A DNA stretch of 22,767 bases from a virus. The translations under genes and the position numbers were made by a program. Under the pieces are notes generated by a model. It ran no database searches. It had not been told where the DNA came from and saw only the letters and a program-made list of their open reading frames with translations. Position 1 is the first letter of the stretch. Every line of letters starts with the position of its first letter. The stretch spans positions 1-22,767 of the IMG/VR virus record IMGVR_UViG_3300030328_004377; one strand, written 5' to 3'. Shown here in pieces: positions 12,954-20,569 of this stretch.

Positions 12954-14806
12954 TGTGGTCAACTCCAGAAAAATACGAAAGAGAAGTAGAAGATGTCAAT
13001 GCTGAACTAGCAAAGATTGAAGGCTTTCTGGATGAGAAACAAGCTCGTAGCTCTTTAGCGAAATTCCTAAGAAACAATTTATACTTCACGACTTTTTTAT
13101 TGACAGGGATAAAACTCGCGCCCTTTCAAGAAATTACTTTAAGGGGAATGTTCAATAGGAACTTTAGTATGTGCGTATGGGGTCGTGGTTGCGGTAAATC
13201 TTTTATAGCCTCTATTTACTGTTTCTTGCAATGTATATTTGAACCCAATACGAAGATACTTATAGCTGGCCCAACTTTTCGTACAGCTAGATTTATATTT
13301 AACAATATAGAAAAGATAGTTGAGACAAGAGAAGCTATGCTACTTGCCCAAGCCTTTGGAGCAAAAACAAAAAGAAACGATCAATACGAATGGAAAATTA
13401 ATGGTGGGACTATAACAGCTATCCCTCTTAGTGGTGAAAAGATTCGTGGTTTCCGCGCTAACATACTTGTGCTTGATGAGTATTTACTACTACCCGAAGA
13501 CATAATCAAAAACGTTTTAATGCCCTTCCTTGTGGCTCCTCAGGACATGAAGAGAAGAATGGAAGTAAAAGAGTTAGAAGATAAGCTAGTCAAAGAAGGG
13601 GTCATCAAAGAAGAAGAGAGAACTAAGTTCGAAAATAAATCTAAGATGATAGCTCTTTCGTCAGCGAGTTATACTTTCGAAAATCTTTATAAAACTTACC
13701 AAGAGTGGATTAATAAAATACAATCAGAAGACGAAGAATCTGACGCAAAGTATTTTGTATCTCAAATGGGATACGAGGCCTTACCAGAGGAGATGATAGA
13801 TAGAACTATTATCGAAGAAGCTCAAGAAGGAGGGTCTTCTCACTTCTCGTTTCAGCGAGAATATTGTGCTCAGTTTACAGATGGTAGTGATAGCTATTTT
13901 AGCGCAAAGAAGATGGAGTTGTGCACCCTAAAAGGCGAAGAAGAACCTAGTACCTTAATGGTTGGAAGAGGAGGAAAACGTTACGTGCTGGGTATTGACC
14001 CCAACATGAGCGATAGCCCTACGGCCGATTACTTTGCTATGTCTGTTATGGAGATAGACGACGATACGGGCCAAGGGACTCTTGTTCATACTTACGCTGG
14101 CCTTGGGAGTTTAAATAAACATGTAAAATATTTAGCTTATTTACTTCAAGCTTTTAATATTGTTTTTATATGTCTTGATAATGCTGGCTCTGATACATTT
14201 TTAGATAGTTGTAATGAGTCTCAATTCTTTAAAGACATTCGCGTTAATTTAAAAACTATACCTTTAAGTTCTGATGCAGATGGAGTAGAATATCAGAAAT
14301 CATTAAGACAAGCTAAACAAAAATATAATTTAGAAAATAATCAAATTTGTTTTAATCAAGTATTTACTAGTAACTTTATACGAAGAGCTAATGAATATTT
14401 ACAGGCTTGTATAGATTATAAAAAGATTTGGTTTGCTTCAAGAACAGCTTCGAATGAAACATTTTTTAATAGGACTAGTTCTATAAGACTACCTAACCCT
14501 AAAAAGCTCATCTTTATTGACGATAGAAAAGAATGGTCTATGCTTGACTTTATTGAGCATCAAGACGATATGGTTTATCAAACTAAAAAGCAATGTAGCT
14601 TAGTAGAACATAAGTCTACTGCTAGGGGATCACAGAACTTTGACCTACCTCAACACCTCAAAAGATCCACTTCTCCCAATAAAGCAAGAAAAGATAATTA
14701 TTCTTCATTAATGTTGGCGAATTGGGGACTTAAGCTCTATAACGACTTAAATAAGGCCGAAACTAACACTAATAAGGAAACTTTCGAGCCTATTATGCTT
14801 TTTTAA
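12953..14806 (+). CDS. terL: Terminase large subunit (DNA-packaging ATPase and nuclease)
   Basis: The 617-residue protein has a full terminase layout. Walker A is WGRGCGKS (residues 76-83) and Walker B is ILVLDEY (171-177). A coupling motif is ALSSASYTF (about 234-242). The RNase H-like nuclease domain shows acidic residues in LGIDPN (346-351), ICLDNAG (406-412) and HQDDM (536-540). The enzyme powers DNA translocation into the prohead and cuts concatemers. The Walker A has GRGCGKS, a common terminase variant. The start ATG overlaps the nuclease stop. The product is normal length for a T4-like or related terminase. Confidence 0.96.
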   Translation: MWSTPEKYEREVEDVNAELAKIEGFLDEKQARSSLAKFLRNNLYFTTFLLTGIKLAPFQEITLRGMFNRNFSMCVWGRGCGKSFIASIYCFLQCIFEPNTKILIAGPTFRTARFIFNNIEKIVETREAMLLAQAFGAKTKRNDQYEWKINGGTITAIPLSGEKIRGFRANILVLDEYLLLPEDIIKNVLMPFLVAPQDMKRRMEVKELEDKLVKEGVIKEEERTKFENKSKMIALSSASYTFENLYKTYQEWINKIQSEDEESDAKYFVSQMGYEALPEEMIDRTIIEEAQEGGSSHFSFQREYCAQFTDGSDSYFSAKKMELCTLKGEEEPSTLMVGRGGKRYVLGIDPNMSDSPTADYFAMSVMEIDDDTGQGTLVHTYAGLGSLNKHVKYLAYLLQAFNIVFICLDNAGSDTFLDSCNESQFFKDIRVNLKTIPLSSDADGVEYQKSLRQAKQKYNLENNQICFNQVFTSNFIRRANEYLQACIDYKKIWFASRTASNETFFNRTSSIRLPNPKKLIFIDDRKEWSMLDFIEHQDDMVYQTKKQCSLVEHKSTARGSQNFDLPQHLKRSTSPNKARKDNYSSLMLANWGLKLYNDLNKAETNTNKETFEPIMLF

Positions 14807-14818
14807 GTGTAAGTAAAG
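14807..14818 (+). promoter_or_regulatory. Recurring GTGTA motif (GTGTAAGTAAAG)
   Basis: The motif starts directly after the terL stop codon and ends 14 bases before the ATG at 14833. The A/T part departs from the other copies, so this is a weaker example. Confidence 0.25.
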
Positions 14819-14832
14819 TCGAATAAGCTTTT

Positions 14833-15960
14833 ATGCCAAGTAAAATAACATCTGGACAATTAGACGAAACCAGCCTTACAGAGCTTCTATTGAAGAAACT
14901 CTCTGGTTCTGACACAGTATCTTCTGGATTCTATACTATCACAAACCCTTCGGGGTATGTACCTTTAGCTGGAGGATCGGAATCAATGACTGGCTATAGC
15001 GGTGATATAACATCTAGAACTACAGAGCTTATATCTAACGTTTCTGGAGCTTTAAACTCTAGTGGGACTCTTCTTTTCGATAAAGCTGTTGATGTCTCAG
15101 GACATGCTGAGGCTTTCGCTACTGGAATAAGCGGGGTGCTTTCTAATAGAGTAAATGATGTTTCAAGCGATTTTTCAACTGTTAGTGGCGACTTCTTAAA
15201 GTCAGGAAGTTTTTTCCATACTATTAGTGGAGACTTTTCGACTTCGGCAGCTACTGGCGCTTTGGCTTATTCCTCTGGTGATGCTAGGGGCTTATATGTA
15301 GTCACAGGAAGCTCATCAACAAAAGAAGGCTGGGCAAAAGTAACTGAGTATCCTGAAATGACAGGGTACGTTAGTGCAGCTAGTGGAGATATAAGGACTA
15401 GTTTGGAAGCGACAGGAACCAACTTATCTAACTTGGTTTCTAATATCAACGCAAGTAGTTCAACAAACTTTACAGCAAAGAAGACTTTTTCGGCAGGCCT
15501 GAATACAGAGCTTGTGAATTTTGGAAATGATGGAGTTACTCTTAGAGTGAATTCAAATAACTCTGTTACTTTCGATGATGTAAGCGGAGCCTTACTGACA
15601 GTAGCTCCCGGTTATGGTGCAGATGCTCCTGTGTTTTCTGTCACAGATAAAGCAGGGCTACCTTTAGTAGATGTCTTTGATGACGATAGAATAAATCTTG
15701 GGCCTTACGGAACTAACCCATTAAATGTTAGTGGGGAAAAAGTTTGCTTAGGTAATTATAGATCTTACTTTAGTGGGTCAAATGTTCATCTAAGTGGCAA
15801 TGTAACTATAAATGATTTAATTACAGTTAGTGGTTTATCTGGAGGTTATGCAATATTTAATAATCTTCCAGAATGGCCACAAATAGGCGGTCTAAATAGT
15901 GGGACTCTTTTTAGAAGCGGCAATCATGGAGTAGGTCCTAGCGTATTATGCGTTGTTTAA
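14833..15960 (+). CDS. Fibre-like virion protein with SG-rich repeats
   Basis: The 375-residue protein begins MPSKITSGQLDETSL, a start seen in phage fibre-type proteins. It then carries degenerate repeats built on (V/I)SG(D/A/V): NVSGAL, DVSGHA, GISGVL, TVSGDF, TISGDF, ASGDI. The rest is beta-rich and Gly/Ser/Thr/Asn-rich, with no catalytic motif. The composition fits a trimeric beta-structured appendage or head fibre. It lies between the large terminase and the portal, an unusual place for a tail fibre, so it may be a head or neck appendage (inference). The C-terminal part (from about 330) may be the tip. No homologue is identified. Confidence 0.62.
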   Translation: MPSKITSGQLDETSLTELLLKKLSGSDTVSSGFYTITNPSGYVPLAGGSESMTGYSGDITSRTTELISNVSGALNSSGTLLFDKAVDVSGHAEAFATGISGVLSNRVNDVSSDFSTVSGDFLKSGSFFHTISGDFSTSAATGALAYSSGDARGLYVVTGSSSTKEGWAKVTEYPEMTGYVSAASGDIRTSLEATGTNLSNLVSNINASSSTNFTAKKTFSAGLNTELVNFGNDGVTLRVNSNNSVTFDDVSGALLTVAPGYGADAPVFSVTDKAGLPLVDVFDDDRINLGPYGTNPLNVSGEKVCLGNYRSYFSGSNVHLSGNVTINDLITVSGLSGGYAIFNNLPEWPQIGGLNSGTLFRSGNHGVGPSVLCVV

Positions 15961-15982
15961 AAAATAATAAATAGAATTCAAA

Positions 15983-17875
15983 ATGACAAAGAAAACAAAA
16001 AAGCAAGAAGACGATATTAAGCCAATGATGACAAGCTTTGCGGCTTCTCCATATACTACTTCGGATCAGTCCACTAGGACTAGGAGGAATGTAGGTGGAC
16101 AAATAGAAAGGACCAACAGGTTCGAAAATATTGATAACGGTTTAGTTCCATACAAGTATACAAAAGGAGCTAACAATAGAAGTTCTCTAGACGTTAGAGA
16201 TGCAGTAATTCTTTGTCAAAAAGCTTATTATAATTTTGCTGTTTTCAGAAACGTCATTGATTTGATGACCGAGTTTTCCTGCACTAATTTGTATTTTACA
16301 GGAGGAAGCAAGAAGTCAAGAGATTTCCTTAAAGCTTTATTTAAGAAGATTGATATGCAAAGTTTTCTTGATAAGTTCTTTAGGGAATACTATAGATCTG
16401 GTAACTGTTTTATTCATAGATTTGACACTAAGATACAACCAGAAGATTTAAAAAGAATCACTCAAACTTATGGTGGAGGCAAGTTGTCTTCTCTCGCTGA
16501 AGAAGGAAAGTTACCTTCTAGATATATTATACTTAACCCTGCTGATATTCAAATGGGCGGCAATATATCTTTCTTCTCTGGTTTGTATTATAAAATACTT
16601 ACAGATTACGAGCTAGAAAGGATTAAGAATCCAAAAACAGAAGAAGATCAACAAGTCTTCGACTCTCTTGATGAAGAAACAAAAAAAGCTTTAAAAGGTA
16701 GGAACTTAGGTATTATATCTCTTAAACTAGATACAGATAAAGTAACTCCTGTATTTTACAAAAAGCAAGATTACGAACCATTTTCTGTGCCTTTAGGTTT
16801 TCCAGTGCTAGAGGATATAAACTGGAAGTCTGAAATGAAAAAGATGGACATGGCTTTAACTAGAACTACAAGCCAAGCTATACTCTTAATCACTATGGGT
16901 TCTGAGTTAAAAGACGGTAGTCTTAATATTAATCAAAGAAGCATTGAGACTATGCAGAAGCTTTTTGAGAATCAATCAATTGGAAAGGTTTTAGTTTCTG
17001 ATTATACAACTCAAGCAAAATTTGTTATTCCAGATATAGCTAGTATTCTAGATCCTAAAAAATATAGCGTAGTAAATGAAGATATACAAATGGGTCTTAA
17101 TAATATATTAGTGGGTGATGATAAGTTTGCTAACACAAGTATTAAAATTCAAGTATTTATAGAAAGATTAAAACAAGGTCGTGATGCTTTTATTAATCAG
17201 TTTCTTTCTGAAGAGATAAAAAGAATTTGTAAGTCTTTAGGTTTCAAAAATTACCCTAAGGCTCATTTTCAAGAAATCGAATTAAAAGACAAAACGACTT
17301 GGAATAGAGTTGTCGCCCAGCTTATACAGTATGGTGTTCTTACCGCTGAAGAAGGTATAGAAGCAATAGGAACAGGAAGACTTCCTGAACCAGAAGAGTC
17401 TCTAGATTCACAGAAAAGATTTAGAGAGCTAAAAGATCAAGGTTTTTATTCTCCTCTTCTAGGAGGAGGCGGTGGAGGTGAGCCAGTAGGCAGACCAGAA
17501 GGTGAATCAGCTCCGCAGACTACTAAGAAGGTGAGTCCAGTAGGAGAGAATACTTCTGGGTCTCAAAAGTTCAGCGTAGAAAAAATTAAAGAGAGTTTAG
17601 CACTAGCAGAAAAGCTAGAAACAGAGATTCAAGAGAAGCTTAAACTAAAGTATGAAAACAAAAGAGTAACTAATAAGATTAGAACTTTGTCTTCTGAATT
17701 GTGTAAAATAGTTATGGCTAATGAATCTTCTGACAAATGGTTAGAAAAAGTTGGTGAATACATCAATAACCCAGCAGATACTAATGCAGAAGCTATACAA
17801 GAAATACAAAACATAGCGATGGAGCATCAAGTTGATGAGTATTTAGCAAGTTTGTTATATGCAAGTAAGGTTTAA
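15983..17875 (+). CDS. Portal protein
   Basis: The 630-residue protein matches the layout of phage portals. There is an N-terminal tail, a wing-like region starting FRNVIDLMTEFSCTNLYF (about residues 87-104), a long helical stem, and a C-terminal coiled-coil end. A Gly-rich linker (LLGGGGGGEPVGRP, near residue 495) separates the core from a helical C-terminal domain. The position after the terminase and before the head genes supports the call. The portal forms the dodecameric vertex through which DNA is packaged. Length is at the upper part of the usual range. The FtsZ-like gene follows 3 bases later. Confidence 0.85.
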   Translation: MTKKTKKQEDDIKPMMTSFAASPYTTSDQSTRTRRNVGGQIERTNRFENIDNGLVPYKYTKGANNRSSLDVRDAVILCQKAYYNFAVFRNVIDLMTEFSCTNLYFTGGSKKSRDFLKALFKKIDMQSFLDKFFREYYRSGNCFIHRFDTKIQPEDLKRITQTYGGGKLSSLAEEGKLPSRYIILNPADIQMGGNISFFSGLYYKILTDYELERIKNPKTEEDQQVFDSLDEETKKALKGRNLGIISLKLDTDKVTPVFYKKQDYEPFSVPLGFPVLEDINWKSEMKKMDMALTRTTSQAILLITMGSELKDGSLNINQRSIETMQKLFENQSIGKVLVSDYTTQAKFVIPDIASILDPKKYSVVNEDIQMGLNNILVGDDKFANTSIKIQVFIERLKQGRDAFINQFLSEEIKRICKSLGFKNYPKAHFQEIELKDKTTWNRVVAQLIQYGVLTAEEGIEAIGTGRLPEPEESLDSQKRFRELKDQGFYSPLLGGGGGGEPVGRPEGESAPQTTKKVSPVGENTSGSQKFSVEKIKESLALAEKLETEIQEKLKLKYENKRVTNKIRTLSSELCKIVMANESSDKWLEKVGEYINNPADTNAEAIQEIQNIAMEHQVDEYLASLLYASKV

Positions 17876-17878
17876 AAT

Positions 17879-19036
17879 ATGAGCGAAAATAAAGAAAATA
17901 TTCAAGACGTAAATCAGTACTTTGGTGCTGCAGAGATAGACGTTATGGTTCCGGACATTCCATTGCCTCCAGAACCAGAAGAGAAAAAGGAAGTTAAAGA
18001 CGAGGTCGAAGGAGCCTTTAAGTTTGCTTTCATCGGTGCTGGGCAAGGTGGCTCCAGAATTGCAGAAAGCTTTCATAAATTAGGCTACAGAAAAGTAGGC
18101 ATCGTCAATACTGCCCAACAAGATTTAAATTCTATTAATGTAGAGAACAAGCTGTGTATTGGAGCAGGTGGCGCTGGTAAAGACAGAAGCGTTGCTGCTA
18201 AATGCTTTGATGAGAAGCGCGATGATGTTCTTGACTTTATGCGTCGTTCTTTTGGGGAGGATGTGGACAGAATCTTTGTTTGTGCTGGAGCCGGAGGAGG
18301 ATCTGGTGCAGGTACGCTAGTTCCTTTAGTAAAGACTGCTAAAGAGTTACAGGAAACAATTAAATCTGGATCTAAGAAGGTTGGGGTTATTCTAGCCTTA
18401 CCTAAATATTCAGAAGGTAGAAAAGTAAATGCTAACGCTTACAATACTTTAAAAGAGGCATGTGATTTGGTCAATGAGGGAGTAGTTTCTCCTCTTGTCA
18501 TCATCGATAATGAAAAAACAAGTAAGTTATATTCTAATGTATCTGTCTCTAATTTCTGGCAGACTGCTAATATGAGTACAGCAGGGGTTTTCCACTTGTT
18601 TAACATGACAGCTTCTAAGGATAGCTCTTATTCTTCTTTTGACTCTAGTGACTATAAGAACGTGCTAGATTCTGGAATTACTATCTTTGGCGCAACACCA
18701 GTTCCTAAATGGGACGATCCTGTAAGTATTTCTAGGGCTGTTAGAAGCATAGCTCAAAGTGGCAGCATGTCTGGTGGTATAGATGTATCTACAGCTAATT
18801 CAGCTGGTGCTATTCTTATTGGGGGTAAAGAGGTGTTGGATAACATTCCTCAGTCTAGCCTTGATGAAGCTTTTGATCAATTAACTAGAATTCTTAGATC
18901 TGGAAGTGTAGTACATAGAGGCATTTACAGTGGAGATAAAAATAATCTTACAGTATTTACGATTATTGGTGGTATAGCTACCCCTCAAGAGAAGCTAGAG
19001 GAGCTAATGAAGTTAGGAGATTTAGAAGAAAAATAA
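17879..19036 (+). CDS. FtsZ/tubulin-family GTPase
   Basis: The 385-residue protein has an acidic, Pro-rich N-terminal extension (residues 1-46) and then an FtsZ-like GTPase domain. FIGAGQGGSR (51-60) is the T1 loop. GIVNT-AQQDL (74-83) corresponds to the FtsZ VNTDAQAL segment. AGAGGGSGAG (136-145) is the tubulin signature (FtsZ AGMGGGTGTG). A T7-like SFDSSDYKNVL (253-263) keeps both acidic residues D255 and D258 that complete GTP hydrolysis between subunits. A C-terminal beta domain follows. It therefore probably polymerises with GTP. It sits 3 bases after the portal gene, inside the late head operon. Phage tubulins known to me (PhuZ, TubZ) are more divergent from FtsZ. No FtsZ C-terminal partner-binding peptide is seen. 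Confidence 0.88.
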   Translation: MSENKENIQDVNQYFGAAEIDVMVPDIPLPPEPEEKKEVKDEVEGAFKFAFIGAGQGGSRIAESFHKLGYRKVGIVNTAQQDLNSINVENKLCIGAGGAGKDRSVAAKCFDEKRDDVLDFMRRSFGEDVDRIFVCAGAGGGSGAGTLVPLVKTAKELQETIKSGSKKVGVILALPKYSEGRKVNANAYNTLKEACDLVNEGVVSPLVIIDNEKTSKLYSNVSVSNFWQTANMSTAGVFHLFNMTASKDSSYSSFDSSDYKNVLDSGITIFGATPVPKWDDPVSISRAVRSIAQSGSMSGGIDVSTANSAGAILIGGKEVLDNIPQSSLDEAFDQLTRILRSGSVVHRGIYSGDKNNLTVFTIIGGIATPQEKLEELMKLGDLEEK

Positions 19037-19072
19037 AATTTCTAAAATAACAAAAAACAATGTAATTGATAG

Positions 19073-19084
19073 TATAAATAGGAG
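19073..19084 (+). promoter_or_regulatory. TATAAATA box and AGGAG ribosome site before a virion gene
   Basis: TATAAATA (19073-19080) is followed by AGGAG (19080-19084), 9 bases before the ATG at 19094. The octamer equals the T4 late-promoter consensus, but overlap with the ribosome site would remove that site from the transcript. Only one of the two functions is likely; AGGAG is the better supported. Confidence 0.5.
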
Positions 19085-19093
19085 AAATAAACA

Positions 19094-19696
19094 ATGGCAA
19101 ACTCAGATACAAGTTTTATTTTAAGTACGAAAGCCGCAGGCGGTAGCCCTTTGACCAACCTGACTAGCGGTGCTGGCGCGGGCAAAATTAAGTACGTTGA
19201 AGGCGGAGCAATTAAATCCGTTTCAACTTTAGCAAAAGGAGCAATCTCAGGAATTGTTATACCTTTGCATGGAGCAACTATTACAAGCTTTCCAGACAGT
19301 GATGGAGCATCTCTATCTCACAGTCCAACAAACATCATAGGTGACCCTGCTGTAGGTGACTACTCTTTGACTTCTGGAGACTTCGTTTCCACTGCTGGTG
19401 CAGAAGTTAACGGAGGAGCTCAGAAATTCGTTAATGCTATCCTCGATGCAGCTTATAGGGGCTACACTTCAGGAGTAGATCAATCTAGTGGAATTAATAG
19501 TATGACCGTTACGAGAGGTGATCTTAGTTTATCTAACACATCTATCACAGACGGGACAGGAATTGTAAACACTTATACAAGGTCTTATACAGTAAACTTC
19601 AAGTATTATCAGTCTGGTGTTATCCAGAATGGTGACAATGATACTGCTGCCAGACCTGATATTGCAAACGATGGATCAGATGGTGTACCATTCTAA
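19094..19696 (+). CDS. Abundant-looking virion structural protein, 200 residues
   Basis: This is a soluble, Gly/Ser/Thr-rich, beta-rich protein (GAISGIVIPLHGATITSF, DLSLSNTSITDGTG) with no Cys and no catalytic motif. It has a strong Shine-Dalgarno sequence upstream and a strong terminator directly downstream, which suggests high expression. Near-modular placement with other virion genes suggests a head, neck or tail-tube component. No family is recognised. The N-terminal MANSDTSFILSTKAAGGSP resembles starts of small phage structural proteins. Confidence 0.68.
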   Translation: MANSDTSFILSTKAAGGSPLTNLTSGAGAGKIKYVEGGAIKSVSTLAKGAISGIVIPLHGATITSFPDSDGASLSHSPTNIIGDPAVGDYSLTSGDFVSTAGAEVNGGAQKFVNAILDAAYRGYTSGVDQSSGINSMTVTRGDLSLSNTSITDGTGIVNTYTRSYTVNFKYYQSGVIQNGDNDTAARPDIANDGSDGVPF

Positions 19697-19726
19697 GAAC
19701 TAAAGTTTGTATTTCCCTATTTAAAG

Positions 19727-19753
19727 CCCCTCATTTATTTGAGGGGTTTTTTT
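19727..19753 (+). terminator. Rho-independent terminator after a virion gene
   Basis: A seven-base-pair stem, CCCCTCA with TGAGGGG, has a TTTATT loop and is followed by a run of seven T, then more T. Flanking AAAG extends pairing with the T tract. It isolates the 200-residue virion gene from the downstream head genes. Confidence 0.94.
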
Positions 19754-19781
19754 ATTTTTTTTATAAGTTTTTTAAAAATAA

Positions 19782-19794
19782 GTGTATAAACTAT
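19782..19794 (+). promoter_or_regulatory. Recurring GTGTA motif (GTGTATAAACTAT)
   Basis: The motif lies 29 bases after the terminator and 11 bases before the ATG at 19806, where a new promoter is needed. It contains TATAAACT. This makes the in-frame GTG at 19782 an unlikely start. Confidence 0.45.
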
Positions 19795-19805
19795 CAGGTA
19801 ACTTA

Positions 19806-20258
19806 ATGCAATCTAATAATAAAATGATGTCGCTTGATATAGAATTTTCTTACGGTAAAAAATTTGCTCCTATTTCAGGACAGAAAGATGCAGCATTAGA
19901 GTTCTCTTCCAAAGTGGTTGAGTTGCTAACAAGCAAAGCTAATCAACATAATTACATAAACGAAGAGCAAGTTACTTCTGAAAAATTAAAACAAGTATTT
20001 GTAGATAGTTTTTCTGAGTCTCTACAGTCTGTTAAAGCGCTAGCTAGCGTAAATACATTCTTAATTACCTGTTCTGCTGGCTACGTGGACGACACGGAGC
20101 ATTTTGAGCCTTCTATGGAGGAAATCAAAGAAGCAGAGAGAGAAGTAAAAAGACATGGATTGGGAAGCTATGATTTTAGAGATGTAGATGATTTATACTT
20201 TCAAAGTGACGAACAGGCCAAAGCGGAAGCAAGGGACTGGATAAATAGTGTAATATAA
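19806..20258 (+). CDS. Hypothetical protein, 150 residues
   Basis: I do not recognise this protein. It is soluble and mixed: a beta-rich N-terminus (MMSLDIEFSYGKKFAPISG), a helical middle and an acidic C-terminal half with EEIKEAEREVKRHGL and DVDDLYF. The start at 19806 is preferred to the GTG at 19782, which sits in the promoter-like motif. It lies directly after a terminator and before small virion genes. It could be a neck, head-completion or assembly protein (position only). Confidence 0.6.
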   Translation: MQSNNKMMSLDIEFSYGKKFAPISGQKDAALEFSSKVVELLTSKANQHNYINEEQVTSEKLKQVFVDSFSESLQSVKALASVNTFLITCSAGYVDDTEHFEPSMEEIKEAEREVKRHGLGSYDFRDVDDLYFQSDEQAKAEARDWINSVI

Positions 20259-20259
20259 A
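20248..20259 (+). promoter_or_regulatory. Recurring GTGTA motif (GTGTAATATAAA) followed by AAGGA ribosome site
   Basis: The motif overlaps the end of the preceding gene. An AAGGA site at 20262-20266 follows, 9 bases before the ATG at 20276. In this copy the leader would be long enough to carry a ribosome site. Confidence 0.4.
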
Positions 20260-20275
20260 ACAAGGATAATTTAAA

Positions 20276-20569
20276 ATGTCAAGAGCAACTAATTCACAAC
20301 AGACCCAAGGAGTACCTTCTGTATCAAGAACGGCCAATAAGGGTGGAGCAGGAGCTGTGGTTGCAGCAAGCTCAGGAGATACTATCATAATCACGGATAT
20401 AATGGCCTCAGCCGCCACCACACTAAGCACTTCAGCGGCAGGTGCAGATACTATCATAGCTTACGCCCCTGCTGGAACAACAAATTTAAATCAAGGCATT
20501 TCAGTGCCAACTAGTTCCGGCGTCTACAGTAGTGCCGGTAACGTCACAATGAACTATTATATAATCTGA
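20276..20569 (+). CDS. Small virion-like protein, 97 residues
   Basis: This is an Ala/Ser/Thr/Gly-rich, beta-rich small protein (SVSRTANKGGAGAVVAAS, DTIIITDIMASAATTLS) ending MNYYII. It has no charged catalytic motif and low Lys/Glu content, which fits a virion component such as a decoration or fibre-associated protein. It has an AAGGA ribosome site. Its stop overlaps the start of the prohead protease gene (TGATG), so the two are translationally coupled. No family is recognised. Confidence 0.6.
   Translation: MSRATNSQQTQGVPSVSRTANKGGAGAVVAASSGDTIIITDIMASAATTLSTSAAGADTIIAYAPAGTTNLNQGISVPTSSGVYSSAGNVTMNYYII

Noticed and set aside
14940-14955. CCCTTCGGGG hairpin-like sequence resembling the amt terminator
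   Set aside because: It lies inside the fibre-like coding sequence and has no T tract.
20176-20457. Ala/Val-rich minus-strand frame
   Set aside because: It is antisense to the small virion gene, which has a ribosome site and is coupled to the protease gene.
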